From the NCBI RefSeq assembly GCF_016406125.1, contig NZ_CP066339.1, positions 4,588,001 through 4,652,000 on the forward strand: a stretch of DNA of 64,000 nt, given 5' to 3'. This DNA is from Alicyclobacillus sp. SO9 (lineage in GTDB: Bacteria; Bacillota; Bacilli; Alicyclobacillales; Alicyclobacillaceae). Below are positions 27,153-35,751 of the stretch, in pieces (the first letter of the stretch is position 1; the number at the start of each line of letters is the position of its first letter). Below the pieces are notes generated by a model. The model worked only from the letters and a program-made list of their open reading frames with translations, made no database searches and was not told where the DNA came from. A program made the position numbers and the translations under genes.

Positions 27153-28217
27153 TTGGGACTATTTGACCGCATCAGGGATGTATTCAACCATCAAGAAAGC
27201 AGTCCCCCGGAACACCTTGAGGGGTACCGGCGCATTGGCGATCAGGTCTATGAAGCGAAAGTGGAATTGGCCGACGAGCAGAATCCGACAGTCCGACTGT
27301 TGCTTCGCGTGGCCGAGGTATTTCAAATCATGGGAAATGCATTGCTTCGCGATGTCATATCCCCCTCCACCACTTCTGCTCGTCGGGTAGCAGATATCAC
27401 CCATGAACAAGCGGAGACTTGGTACGGGCATATTCCCGACCTGCTCATCGCTGCACGAAAAGAGGTGTTGTACGCAGAGAGCAGCAGGGTAGAACTTCCT
27501 ATCCAGATTGGAGAGCGCGTTGAATCCCAGGACATGTGTCCTCTCAGCCATTTGATTGGACTGCGAAGAGCTGCAAATGGACTCGAAGATCTCGTAGCAG
27601 ATGATATTTCCCGCATGCGCGCAGACAAGGACAGGTATCGTCAAATACTCTTCCTCTATGAGGAGGCAAGAACACGGCGAAGTACGGGAGATGCCCTTGT
27701 TGGCCCTGTCATGAATGGAGAGCGTGTTCCACACGAGACCCATGAGGATGCAAAGGAACAATACTGGCAGGCCCTTGCAAATTATCTCCTCATCGTCCAA
27801 GGGATAGAAAACGACTCACTCATCACTGAGTTATTTTCCCCCCACAGCAAGCTGGATTTAGAAGACGTTTGGAAAGTCACTGCCCAACTTGCTTTGGAAG
27901 ATATCGGTGACGCAGAGAAACGTGATCAAACCAATCAAGAATTGGAGTCATTCTGGGACTCGCACCGTATTACAGATGAGGAACGCCGTTATGAACACAC
28001 AGTAGAGAAACTGGTTGTTCGGGGGGATATCCAGGAAAATGGATATTGGTACCGCATCCCTTTTCAACCAGTATATATGGTGACCGCATCGCGAATTGAT
28101 ATTGCCGGACACAAGATTTCACGAGGGCATGAGTTTGTATGGGACTACGGTAAGGAAGCAGGGCAAAGGTTTCTCTCCCGCTCTGAGTTTCGTTACGCTG
28201 ACGAGAGATTCCATTAA
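27153..28217 (+). CDS. Uncharacterised soluble protein of the pspA operon
   Basis: The 354-residue protein starts at TTG 27153 behind GGAGGG. Its N-terminus (MGLFDRIRDVFN) resembles the short amphipathic start of PspA proteins (compare MSLFSRLKDLV of the next gene), suggesting membrane contact. The rest is mixed helix with no motif I recognise. It precedes pspA by 60 nt and shares its promoter, so a role in membrane stress is likely. Confidence 0.65.
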   Translation: MGLFDRIRDVFNHQESSPPEHLEGYRRIGDQVYEAKVELADEQNPTVRLLLRVAEVFQIMGNALLRDVISPSTTSARRVADITHEQAETWYGHIPDLLIAARKEVLYAESSRVELPIQIGERVESQDMCPLSHLIGLRRAANGLEDLVADDISRMRADKDRYRQILFLYEEARTRRSTGDALVGPVMNGERVPHETHEDAKEQYWQALANYLLIVQGIENDSLITELFSPHSKLDLEDVWKVTAQLALEDIGDAEKRDQTNQELESFWDSHRITDEERRYEHTVEKLVVRGDIQENGYWYRIPFQPVYMVTASRIDIAGHKISRGHEFVWDYGKEAGQRFLSRSEFRYADERFH

Positions 28218-28277
28218 CAAAGAACTGTACCAGACATTAGTCAGTTAAAAGCAATAATTTGAAAGGAGATCATCTCA

Positions 28278-28967
28278 ATGTCACTATTTAGTCGTTTGAA
28301 AGATTTAGTCAGGTCCAATTTAAATGACCTTATCTCCAAGGCTGAGGATCCAGAGAAAAGCCTGAACCTGTTTATTGAAGATGCATCCGAACATTTACGA
28401 CAATTCACCGTCGAAGTAAACCGCTATGAAGCGGAACGAATCCGGGTAGAGAAGCAAACTGAGCAATGCCAGAAATCCGCCAAGGAATGGCATGAGAAAG
28501 CCCAATTGGCTCTCAAACAAGACCGCGAAGACCTGGCCAGAAAAGCTTTGGAACAGGAGCAAAAGGAACAAAATCGACTCGAAGAACTGAACGCAGAACT
28601 CGTAAACATGGAGCAAACTTCCAAAGAATTAAAGGAACAGCACCGACTGTTGCAGGAAAAACTGGAGGAAGCAAAAGAAAAACGGGACGATTTGGTTCGT
28701 AGAAATCGATTGGCAAAGGCACAGCAAGGGGCGGCTAGTTCCCTTAACAAGGCAGGTAAAGAGGACCCTTTTGCAAAGTTTGACCGCATGGCAGACCTTG
28801 TAGAACGGCGAGAAGCCGAAGCAAAAGCTTCGTATAATACCATGACGGGGACTTTATCCTACGAAATGGATCAGTTGAAAAAAGAACAATTAAACTCGGA
28901 AGTGGACGATGCACTGGCAAAGCTGAAGGCAGAAACGGAGTCTAACGCCGACAATTCACGAGATTAG
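28278..28967 (+). CDS. pspA: PspA/IM30-family membrane-stress protein
   Basis: The 229-residue protein is almost entirely coiled coil with the N-terminal amphipathic helix MSLFSRLKDLVRSNLNDLI and the PEKSLNLFIEDA segment. PspA/IM30/LiaH proteins form ESCRT-III-like assemblies that protect the damaged cytoplasmic membrane. It has a GGAGAT ribosome site and sits between an uncharacterised gene and a SHOCT gene in one operon. Confidence 0.93.
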   Translation: MSLFSRLKDLVRSNLNDLISKAEDPEKSLNLFIEDASEHLRQFTVEVNRYEAERIRVEKQTEQCQKSAKEWHEKAQLALKQDREDLARKALEQEQKEQNRLEELNAELVNMEQTSKELKEQHRLLQEKLEEAKEKRDDLVRRNRLAKAQQGAASSLNKAGKEDPFAKFDRMADLVERREAEAKASYNTMTGTLSYEMDQLKKEQLNSEVDDALAKLKAETESNADNSRD

Positions 28968-29000
28968 GCTTATTCCCACGAAAGAAAGGAGGTCGTTAGA

Positions 29001-29234
29001 TTGGGATGTGGCGGAGGTCATTCCCATATGCCGTTTCCGTTTCCAATACCACCGATGGAAGAACCTATTGAGCGCAGACAGTCTGGCAAGGAGATCTTAA
29101 AGACACGATTAGCCCGTGGAGAAATTACGCTGGAAGAGTACGAGGAAATGATAAGCGTATTGGACAATGGACCACACGTTTCTCGACCCATTTCCCGATC
29201 TCAGAAGCGCACTTCGCATATCCGTATGCCGTGA
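29001..29234 (+). CDS. SHOCT-domain protein of the pspA operon
   Basis: The 77-residue protein starts at TTG 29001 (AAAGGAGG upstream). It has a Gly/His/Pro-rich start (MGCGGGHSHMPFPFPIPP) followed by a SHOCT domain (GKEILKTRLARGEITLEEYEEM). It is related to 8409-8630 and 36062-36352 but with fewer His. Function is unknown. Confidence 0.8.
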   Translation: MGCGGGHSHMPFPFPIPPMEEPIERRQSGKEILKTRLARGEITLEEYEEMISVLDNGPHVSRPISRSQKRTSHIRMP

Positions 29235-29248
29235 CCTATTGGTTGAAG

Positions 29249-29275
29249 CACTCCGCTACTCTGCGGAGTGTTTTC
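29249..29275. terminator. Bidirectional terminator between SHOCT gene and histidine kinase gene
   Basis: An 8-bp stem CACTCCGC/GCGGAGTG with 6-nt loop is followed by TTTTCTT on the plus strand. It overlaps the last codons of the convergent kinase gene. Confidence 0.8.
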
Positions 29276-30350
29276 TTCCTCCTTTTCGCCAGCTGATACA
29301 GAAGGAAGTTCCCTCGTCAAGTTCACTGTTCACTGTAATCTCTCCCCCAGTACTTCGTACGAGTTGCTGAACGATGGCCAAGCCTAGACCGCTTCCCCCT
29401 TTCTTCCGATCCCTTGACTTATCAATCCGATAGAATCTTTCAAATACATTGGCCAATTCCTCTTCAGGGATACCGACACCTGTATCTGTCACGCACAATA
29501 CACTGCTTCCTTCCACATTATCAACAACAATATCAATGCGGCCGCCTTGCGGAGTATACTTCACCGCATTATCAAGTAAATTCCACAAAAGTCTCGATGC
29601 GTCTTCACGACTGATACGTACCTCTACAGGTTCCTGCGCATATCTTACAGCCAGCTCTATGCCGACATGCGTGCACCGTGTTGAAAAAATTTTTTCAAGC
29701 GATTCCACGACTTTTCGAACATCCAGCAACCGTGGCGCAATGGCGTTTTGTACGTCAGTCTCGTAAAGTGTTTCAATAGAGGCGACCAACTTTTCAAAAC
29801 GTTCCACTTCTTCCAACCAACTTTGTAGTCTCTGCTTGTCGGGTTCCCACACTCCATCGAGAAATGCTTCGGCATGAGACTTCAGTGTCATGAGTGGTGT
29901 CCGTAACTCGTGGGCCATATCCTGTATCATCTGCTTACGCAGCGCTTCCTGCTTGTTCAACTGTGTGGTTAAATAGTTCAGCGTATCAGCCAGTGACGCC
30001 AACTCATCATGGCCCTTTATCGGGATTGAGCGGTTCCACTCACCCTCTGCAATGTCTCGTGCATGGTCCGTCATAACTAGAATTCTTTTGGTAAAGAGAC
30101 GGGTTAAGATTGTGAGTAATATGACAATGACAATCACCAGCAGTGGTATGATCCACAGCAAGCTCTGGGTCAGCGCCTGGTTGAACCTTCTTTCGAGCTG
30201 CTGCGACAGACCTTGCGGCAAGTGGGAAACAGATTCACACGCCATACCAAAACAATGAGAGATCTCCAGTTTCAACATGAATGTAAGTAATATTAATAAC
30301 AGTAAGATGACGGAGAAGAGTGTCAGAGATAACTTTGTTCGAATCTTCAT
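29256..30350 (-). CDS. Sensor histidine kinase with Cys-containing outer loop
   Basis: The 364-residue protein has helix 1 (residues 8-27), a short outer loop, helix 2 (64-82), HAMP, HisKA with phospho-acceptor His147 (MAHELRTPL) and HATPase motifs (NLLDNAVKYT, DTGVGI, GGSGLGLAI). The outer loop of about 35 residues contains HCFGMACE (Cys33 and Cys38), a possible disulfide or metal-binding sensor site. It overlaps the response regulator gene by 4 nt and is the last gene of the resA-like operon. Confidence 0.93.
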   Translation of the reverse strand: MKIRTKLSLTLFSVILLLLILLTFMLKLEISHCFGMACESVSHLPQGLSQQLERRFNQALTQSLLWIIPLLVIVIVILLTILTRLFTKRILVMTDHARDIAEGEWNRSIPIKGHDELASLADTLNYLTTQLNKQEALRKQMIQDMAHELRTPLMTLKSHAEAFLDGVWEPDKQRLQSWLEEVERFEKLVASIETLYETDVQNAIAPRLLDVRKVVESLEKIFSTRCTHVGIELAVRYAQEPVEVRISREDASRLLWNLLDNAVKYTPQGGRIDIVVDNVEGSSVLCVTDTGVGIPEEELANVFERFYRIDKSRDRKKGGSGLGLAIVQQLVRSTGGEITVNSELDEGTSFCISWRKGGRKHSAE

Positions 30351-31048
30351 GCTTGTCTCCTGCCAAAACGGTAGCCTACGCCATAGACGGTCTCTACGTA
30401 TTGTGGATGTTTTGGATCTCTTTCGATTTTACTTCTCAAATTTTTAATATGGGCATCGATTGTCCGAAAATCCCCTTGGAAATCAATCCCGAACACAAGC
30501 TCAACTAACTCTATTCGACTGAAGACTCGTCCTGGATTTCTACACAACGCCAGCAACAGGCGATACTCCGAAGCGGTTAATGGTACCTTGGCTCCGTTTT
30601 TCGAAACCAACTGTTGTCCTGCATCAATAAACAGGGCGCCGTCACTGTACCACAACCTCTCAGTCAAGAGTTCATCAGTGTTCGTCCTTCTAAGGATGGC
30701 TCTCACTCGTGCGACAACCTCCTTTGGACTGCAAGGTTTCGTCACATAATCATCGGCCCCGAGACTGAGACCGCGTAATAAGTCCACTTCCAAATGCTTG
30801 GCTGTTAACATTAAAATGGGCACTGATGATTCGCTCCGTAGGATTGCGCATACGTCTTCACCGCTGATATCCGGCAGCATGAGATCCAACACCACTAATG
30901 AAGGCGCATTTCTGCGGAACAAAGCCAGCGCTTCTTCCCCGCTTGCAGCTGTCAATACCTGAAACCCATCTCTTCGCAGATATTCTGAAATGACATCGAC
31001 AATTTTAGGCTCATCATCCGCAATAAGAATCGTATAATTTTTATTCAT
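30347..31048 (-). CDS. OmpR/PhoB-family response regulator
   Basis: The 233-residue protein (ATG 31048, GAGGAAG upstream; the frame is open further to 31159 but overlaps the previous gene) has a receiver domain with Asp55 (VVLDLMLPD), Lys in VTKP and a winged-helix effector domain (TIDAHIKNLRSKIE, YGVGYRF). OmpR-class regulators bind direct repeats spaced 11 bp, matching the repeats found in this window, including one ahead of its own operon. It is the best candidate regulator of those promoters. Confidence 0.93.
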   Translation of the reverse strand: MNKNYTILIADDEPKIVDVISEYLRRDGFQVLTAASGEEALALFRRNAPSLVVLDLMLPDISGEDVCAILRSESSVPILMLTAKHLEVDLLRGLSLGADDYVTKPCSPKEVVARVRAILRRTNTDELLTERLWYSDGALFIDAGQQLVSKNGAKVPLTASEYRLLLALCRNPGRVFSRIELVELVFGIDFQGDFRTIDAHIKNLRSKIERDPKHPQYVETVYGVGYRFGRRQA

Positions 31049-31736
31049 GTTCTTCCTCACAACCTGCAGTTTCATGTAATCCCGAACTTCGTACATCCCG
31101 AAGGGCTTCTCCGCCCAAGCCAATAACAATGACGAGCAAATACAGCCACTGTGCCGCACTAAAAATGAAAAGGTGTGTCACTTGCGGTACAAATAACGTT
31201 GTCGCAAAGAGAACTGCACCCGTGATACCCCACCTCAGCGGTGCTGAGATCCAACGTTTTGTGCGTTTCATTTGCAAGAGAGTAAACAAAAATAGGAAGA
31301 TAGTACTTCTTATCACGTCTTCTAATCGAAAAGGCATCAGATTTACTATAGACAAATAGAGAAAAAAAGTGGCGGAACCTAGATAAAAAATCATTGCGCC
31401 ATGTGCGAATGCTTCTTGTGTGAATAATTTGCGCTTGTACAATCCCCACAAACTGTAGAGAATCATTGCTGCTACCCCTATAATCCAGCCATACACGGGC
31501 GCCCCGCTTAATACGGCTAGCAGATCCTCCTTCAAATTCACTGTTGGATGGAGCATCAATCCTGCAAGGAATCGGCTAAATATAATAAACACCAAAAGGA
31601 TACCTGGCAGTTGCTCCCGAAACAGCGCTCCCACCTGCGACTTATCGAACCATTTTAGATACCCCCACAATACAAAACCACTGACGGCCAGTCCAATCCA
31701 ATCTGACGGGATCCGGTAAAATAATGACGTCAGCAT
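31041..31736 (-). CDS. Multi-spanning membrane protein, Lgt-like topology
   Basis: The 231-residue protein has about seven hydrophobic helices and a Cys at its C-terminus (ETAGCEEEHE). Segments such as LHPTVNLKEDLLAVLSGAPVYGWIIG recall the lipoprotein diacylglyceryl transferase layout, but the Lgt catalytic signature is absent. It is coupled on both sides (1-nt overlap TAATG upstream, 8-nt overlap with the regulator gene). Function unknown; an accessory membrane partner of the two-component system is possible. Confidence 0.6.
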   Translation of the reverse strand: MLTSLFYRIPSDWIGLAVSGFVLWGYLKWFDKSQVGALFREQLPGILLVFIIFSRFLAGLMLHPTVNLKEDLLAVLSGAPVYGWIIGVAAMILYSLWGLYKRKLFTQEAFAHGAMIFYLGSATFFLYLSIVNLMPFRLEDVIRSTIFLFLFTLLQMKRTKRWISAPLRWGITGAVLFATTLFVPQVTHLFIFSAAQWLYLLVIVIGLGGEALRDVRSSGLHETAGCEEEHE

Positions 31737-32278
31737 TAGCTTGCGATCCTTTTTAGGTCAGCGTTCAGGGTACCAGCAGATAAAGAGCCGACATTTTTCG
31801 CAACGATAATTCCTTGTCGGCTGACAAAAAACGAAGTAGGAATACCAACGACCTGGTATTCTTTTGACACCTTTCCCGACCTATCTAACGCAACAGGCCA
31901 TGTCATGCCATATTGATGAACAAAGTTAGCCATCGCCTGAACGCTGTCCTCAGATGTGATGTTTACACTTAGAAACACAACCTGCTTTCCATATTTTTGA
32001 TAGGCCTTCACAATATCCGGCGTTTCAAGACGACAGTAGGTACACCACGACGTCCAGAAGTTAATGAATATCGGTTTTCCTTGAAGGGAATCTGTTGATA
32101 CCGGCTTATTATCCGGGTACTCCTTTAAGGTAAACGCTGGCATTTTGTATCCGGTTTTGGGCGCCTCAGCGACGGAAGAAGTCTCACCGCGGCTCCTTTG
32201 AGTTCCAGCATACGCGACGCCTATCCCTAAAACCACCATAAATATACCAATCAGGGTCCATTTATATACTTTCTTCAT
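31736..32278 (-). CDS. TlpA/ResA-like membrane-anchored thiol-disulfide oxidoreductase
   Basis: The 180-residue protein has an N-terminal membrane anchor and a thioredoxin fold with active site WCTYC, the insert typical of ResA/TlpA (KPIFINFWTSWCTYC, ETPDIVKAYQ) and cis-Pro (VGIPTSF). It probably reduces cytochrome c apoprotein or other envelope disulfides with electrons from the CcdA-type protein encoded just upstream. Confidence 0.9.
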   Translation of the reverse strand: MKKVYKWTLIGIFMVVLGIGVAYAGTQRSRGETSSVAEAPKTGYKMPAFTLKEYPDNKPVSTDSLQGKPIFINFWTSWCTYCRLETPDIVKAYQKYGKQVVFLSVNITSEDSVQAMANFVHQYGMTWPVALDRSGKVSKEYQVVGIPTSFFVSRQGIIVAKNVGSLSAGTLNADLKRIAS

Positions 32279-32298
32279 CCCAGCACTCTCCCACTACA

Positions 32299-33009
32299 TT
32301 AAAATCCTGTAAACCCACCATATAACTGAATTAACCAAACGGTGATTCTTGCCATCTCATTGGTAATGAGTAGAAAGCCGATGACAATCATCAGATAGCC
32401 CCCAACCTTGGAAAGGATGACTCCATACTTCACCAACTTCCGTACGGATCCCAACGTTAAGCCCAATATGAGAAACGGTATGGCAAAGCCGATGATGTAT
32501 GCCACTGTCAGAGAAATACCAAGGGAACTTTCGGTGGCACTCAACACGAGCACGGATGCTAAAATCGGTCCGATGCAGGGCGTCCATCCCGCAGCAAAGC
32601 TAATCCCTACGAGTACAGAACCCACATAGCTCGTCTTCCTTTGTTTGTAATGCCACTTTCTCTCCTGAAAAAGCCATTTAGGTGAGATCAGACCACTCAA
32701 AAACAAGCCCATGATTACAATGATGATGCCGCCGCCAATTCTGATGACGTTGCGATACTGCACGAAAATTTGGCCCAAGACCGTTGCCGTCAATCCAAGA
32801 GCAAAAAACACAATGGAGAATCCAAGAATAAAGAACACCGTATGGGTAAGAGCTCGTACTCTGTATTTCGGTTTAGAAGTTTCAGTGCCGCTGAACGTAA
32901 TACCCGATATGTAGGAAATATAGGACGGGTACAGTGGCAGTGTACAAGGCGAAATGAATGACAATACGCCGGCTAAAAATGCAAGCCAGAGCGTCGGATG
33001 AGTTGCCAA
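32299..33009 (-). CDS. ccdA: CcdA/DsbD-type transmembrane electron carrier
   Basis: The 236-residue protein has six helices with the two conserved Cys (FISPCTLPLYPSYIS and GWTPCIGPILASVL). CcdA passes electrons from cytosolic thioredoxin to outer-face thioredoxin-like proteins. The TTG start at 33009 follows GGAGGG. It lies between two ResA/TlpA-type genes in one operon. Confidence 0.93.
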   Translation of the reverse strand: MATHPTLWLAFLAGVLSFISPCTLPLYPSYISYISGITFSGTETSKPKYRVRALTHTVFFILGFSIVFFALGLTATVLGQIFVQYRNVIRIGGGIIIVIMGLFLSGLISPKWLFQERKWHYKQRKTSYVGSVLVGISFAAGWTPCIGPILASVLVLSATESSLGISLTVAYIIGFAIPFLILGLTLGSVRKLVKYGVILSKVGGYLMIVIGFLLITNEMARITVWLIQLYGGFTGF

Positions 33010-33081
33010 AATAACCCCTCCCTTAGGATCCGCATCTTTTTATCATTACAGAAGACAAATGGCGTCTCCACACATGTGCGT

Positions 33082-33627
33082 CTATTCAGCAAGTTTCATA
33101 TCAGTTTCCATCTGCTGCAATGTCAAAGGACCAATCACGTGCTTGACAAGTTTCCCATGAGACGTAATGAACAGCGTCTCAGGTTGACCTGTGATACCAA
33201 AAACAGGCGTCCAACTATTGTTGGGATCCAGCAATACCGTGATGCTATCCGGTAAGTGGTATTTCTTTATATACTGCACCACAAGTGCTTTGCTATCACC
33301 ACGGTCGACCATGACGACATGAACTTTCTCACCATGTTTCTTAGCAAAGGTAATCAAGTCTGGTGTCTCCTCAATACAGGGAGGACACCAGGGTGCAAAA
33401 AAGTTTAGAAACACCGGCTCGCCGCGCAGTGAATCCAATTCAAAAGAGGTTCCGGCCACCGTCGTTGTACGAACATTTGGGACAGTTTGACCAGGTTTGA
33501 CAGCAGATCGAGGATGATAATTCTTAAACATCAAGATAAGTACGACTACCAGGGCCATCACGGCTGACGCAACGATGATGATGCTTCTTCTTTCGATTTT
33601 CAACAGTCTTCTCTCCAAGCGCGACAT
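33082..33627 (-). CDS. ResA/TlpA-like thiol-disulfide oxidoreductase
   Basis: The 181-residue protein has a membrane anchor (residues 16-34) and a thioredoxin fold with WCPPC and a downstream GQPETLF cis-loop (cis-Pro). It is the first gene of a six-gene operon (resA-like, ccdA, tlpA-like, membrane protein, response regulator, kinase). Divergent 11-bp-repeat promoters lie between it and lgt. Confidence 0.9.
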   Translation of the reverse strand: MSRLERRLLKIERRSIIIVASAVMALVVVLILMFKNYHPRSAVKPGQTVPNVRTTTVAGTSFELDSLRGEPVFLNFFAPWCPPCIEETPDLITFAKKHGEKVHVVMVDRGDSKALVVQYIKKYHLPDSITVLLDPNNSWTPVFGITGQPETLFITSHGKLVKHVIGPLTLQQMETDMKLAE

Positions 33628-33649
33628 TCAAATTTCTCTGCTGCTTGTA

Positions 33650-33687
33650 AGAATAAAGCATAGTTTTGAAGAAAATATGAAGATGGT
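33650..33687 (-). promoter_or_regulatory. 11-bp direct-repeat promoter, site I (redox/two-component operon)
   Basis: On the minus strand ACCATCTTCAT, ATTTTCTTCAA, then 10 nt and TATTCT. The resA-like start codon is 23 nt downstream. This operon encodes the OmpR-type regulator, implying autoregulation. Confidence 0.65.
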
Positions 33688-33709
33688 AGTGGAACACAAA
33701 CTTGCACCA

Positions 33710-33747
33710 GGGATCTTCATTCTTTCTTCACATTTCATCGTTAGAAT
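33710..33747 (+). promoter_or_regulatory. 11-bp direct-repeat promoter, site J (lgt)
   Basis: GGGATCTTCAT, TCTTTCTTCAC, then 10 nt and TAGAAT. It faces lgt and is divergent from site I, only 22 nt apart. Confidence 0.7.
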
Positions 33748-33814
33748 CTACCAGTGTTTGAATCCACTCGTGTAACTTATGGGCCAGCCCCAAGTACAAC
33801 TGGAGGTAGGTTGA

Positions 33815-34627
33815 ATGCATTCCTATTGGTTTTGGATTGGGTCCTTTCCAATTCGCTCGTACAGTACCATTTTCGCCCTGGCATTTTTGCTGGGTCTGGC
33901 TGTTACGCTGTATTTTACCAAGATTTACGGAAATCCGGGAGACAGCGAACTTTGGTGGAACATGGGACCGATATGCCTCTTAGGAGGGATTATTGGTGCC
34001 CGAGTTTGGCAGGTATTTTTCTTTGATTGGTCCTTTTACTCACATCATTTGGGCCAAATTGTTGCCGTTTGGAACGGTGGACTCTCGATTCAAGGGGGAA
34101 TTGTTGGCGGGTTTATCGCAGGTGTTTGGTATATATGGAGGAAACAAAAGAGCTGGATTCACTTTGCGGACCTCGCCGCACCAGGGCTGTTGATTGGGCA
34201 AAGCATCGGACGCGACGCCGATTTTATGAATGGGAGTGCATATGGTTCTCCAACACACAGTCAATTCGGCGTGCTGTTTCCAAAGGATACACTGGCAGCT
34301 CAACAGTATCCTGGACAAGCATTATGGCCCTCTGTAGTTTGGGAGGCACAAGCAGACATCATTTTGTTTGCAATTCTCTTAATCCTCTTCCAACGGAAGA
34401 AAAAATGGCCTTCTGGTACAGCTTTTTCCTTCTACTTAGTCGCCTACAACGCTATGCGTTTCTTCATGGAAATGTTACGTGGCGATTCACCCCGGTTTGC
34501 CCTGGGATGGGATGCGGCACAGTATACGGCAGCCATATCCGTACTTATTGGGATCGGTTTGACCATCTGGGTATTTATCAGAAAGAAGCAAACCCGGGTC
34601 TCTTATACAGGTTCGTCAGAAACATAA
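33815..34627 (+). CDS. lgt: Prolipoprotein diacylglyceryl transferase
   Basis: The 270-residue membrane protein has the Lgt landmarks: GGLSIQGGIVGG (residues about 89-100), the GRDADFMNGSAYG version of the Lgt signature (usual GRxGNFxNGExxG), and a C-terminal RFFMEMLRGD segment. Lgt attaches diacylglycerol to lipobox Cys before signal cleavage. GGAGG precedes ATG 33815. The altered signature hints at a specialised paralog rather than the housekeeping enzyme. Confidence 0.88.
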   Translation: MHSYWFWIGSFPIRSYSTIFALAFLLGLAVTLYFTKIYGNPGDSELWWNMGPICLLGGIIGARVWQVFFFDWSFYSHHLGQIVAVWNGGLSIQGGIVGGFIAGVWYIWRKQKSWIHFADLAAPGLLIGQSIGRDADFMNGSAYGSPTHSQFGVLFPKDTLAAQQYPGQALWPSVVWEAQADIILFAILLILFQRKKKWPSGTAFSFYLVAYNAMRFFMEMLRGDSPRFALGWDAAQYTAAISVLIGIGLTIWVFIRKKQTRVSYTGSSET

Positions 34628-34636
34628 TATGGTTTC

Positions 34637-34680
34637 CCGGAAAGAGGCGTCTTTGAACTTTCCTCTTTCCGGCCCTTTTT
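34637..34680 (+). terminator. Rho-independent terminator of lgt
   Basis: A perfect 11-bp stem (CCGGAAAGAGG) with 14-nt loop is followed by CCCTTTTTG, 10 nt past the lgt stop. Confidence 0.9.
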
Positions 34681-34803
34681 GTGTTCTTTCGCTTTGTTTA
34701 TTACAAAGTCTGTTTCGGCAGACTCTGTTGCGTCGGGACAGTATCATCAGGATGCATCATACCGTCCCAAAGCCAATGACGATTCTCTTTAGAAGAAGAA
34801 CCT

Positions 34804-35076
34804 TTATAGTATGAGACGTTCAATCATTTCTTTATTTTGTTCAAAGCCGATAAAGTGCTGTTCTTTTTTGCCAAGACCTAAAAATCCTTTTTTGGTAATG
34901 ACAATGCCGGGGACAATTCTCCCTCCCGTTTTTTTCTTTAAGTCTGCTTCTTTTTCGGGATTTTCAGTAAGGTCAATGTTTTGATACTGAATTTGGTGAG
35001 ATGAAAGAAACTCTTTCAACGCTTGGCAATCTGTTCAAGTAGGGCGTGTGTATATGGTAATATTCGATGTTTGCAT
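34804..35076 (-). CDS. Glutaredoxin-like protein with in-frame UGA at the first active-site Cys
   Basis: From ATG 35076 (GGGG 7 nt upstream) the frame reads MQTSNITIYTRPT, then TGA (35035-35037, codon 14), then TDCQALKEFLSS through a normal glutaredoxin C-terminus (GGRIVPGIVI, cis-Pro). The family motif would be CTDC, so UGA sits exactly on the first catalytic Cys. It could be a UxxC selenoprotein; an AU-rich 7-bp hairpin with a GUU loop starts about 17 nt after the UGA. Otherwise it is a nonsense mutant or sequencing error, with a shorter product from TTG 35019 lacking the active site. Confidence 0.7.
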
Positions 35077-35136
35077 AAGGCATCCCCTTTCTAAGTATCC
35101 AAATTACTCTTTCCATTTTAACCCCTTTAAAAATCC

Positions 35137-35751
35137 TCATTCAAATCTCGGAACTGCGTCAATGCGACGAAATATGTCTGAAAAGGCAACAAGTTTCACG
35201 TCTTTAATTGAGAAACCCGCTGCAGAGAGATTGTCCATCGTTCGCCGATTCACATTGGCACCTGTCATCCGAACAACCACTGGATTCATCACATGAAGCA
35301 TGGCTGCAAGTGGAAGATGATCGCTAAGCATATGCTCCAACATGAGCAGATGCCCATCAGGCTTCAATACACGACGAATCTCCTGCAATCCTACAATAGG
35401 GTTAGGCACTGAGCAGAAAACACAGGTTGAAACGACTGTATCAAAAGTATTGTCTGCAAAATCCAAGTGCTGAACATCCATCTGTAACAGTTGAATAGTT
35501 GCTTGAGATTCGTGAACTCGCTTGGATGCATACGATAGCATCCGCGGACTAAAGTCAATCCCGACAACATGCGTCCCTTCGGAATAATACGGCAGGTTTG
35601 CTCCCGTTCCTACACCCACTTCGAGAACTTCACCTTGTGCAGCACGAATCAGCTGCTCGCGTTGGTCCTCATCGACCATTCGGTCCATCCGGTCAAACAA
35701 CGGTGCAATCCGGTCATATCGCCGACGAATTTTATTTGATTTAACATCCAT
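35137..35751 (-). CDS. Class I SAM-dependent methyltransferase
   Basis: The 204-residue protein has motif I (VLEVGVGTGANLPYY), an acidic loop (VVGIDFSPRML) and FDTVVSTCVFCSV, close to phospholipid N-methyltransferase and UbiE-like enzymes. ATG 35751 has AGGTGG upstream. It is co-transcribed with the glutaredoxin gene 60 nt downstream and preceded by repeat promoter K. Substrate unknown; a lipid is possible. Confidence 0.85.
   Translation of the reverse strand: MDVKSNKIRRRYDRIAPLFDRMDRMVDEDQREQLIRAAQGEVLEVGVGTGANLPYYSEGTHVVGIDFSPRMLSYASKRVHESQATIQLLQMDVQHLDFADNTFDTVVSTCVFCSVPNPIVGLQEIRRVLKPDGHLLMLEHMLSDHLPLAAMLHVMNPVVVRMTGANVNRRTMDNLSAAGFSIKDVKLVAFSDIFRRIDAVPRFE

Noticed and set aside
34027-34656. 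Alternative plus-strand frame of 209 codons inside lgt
   Set aside because: It is a shadow of lgt in another frame; Lgt motifs are in the frame used.
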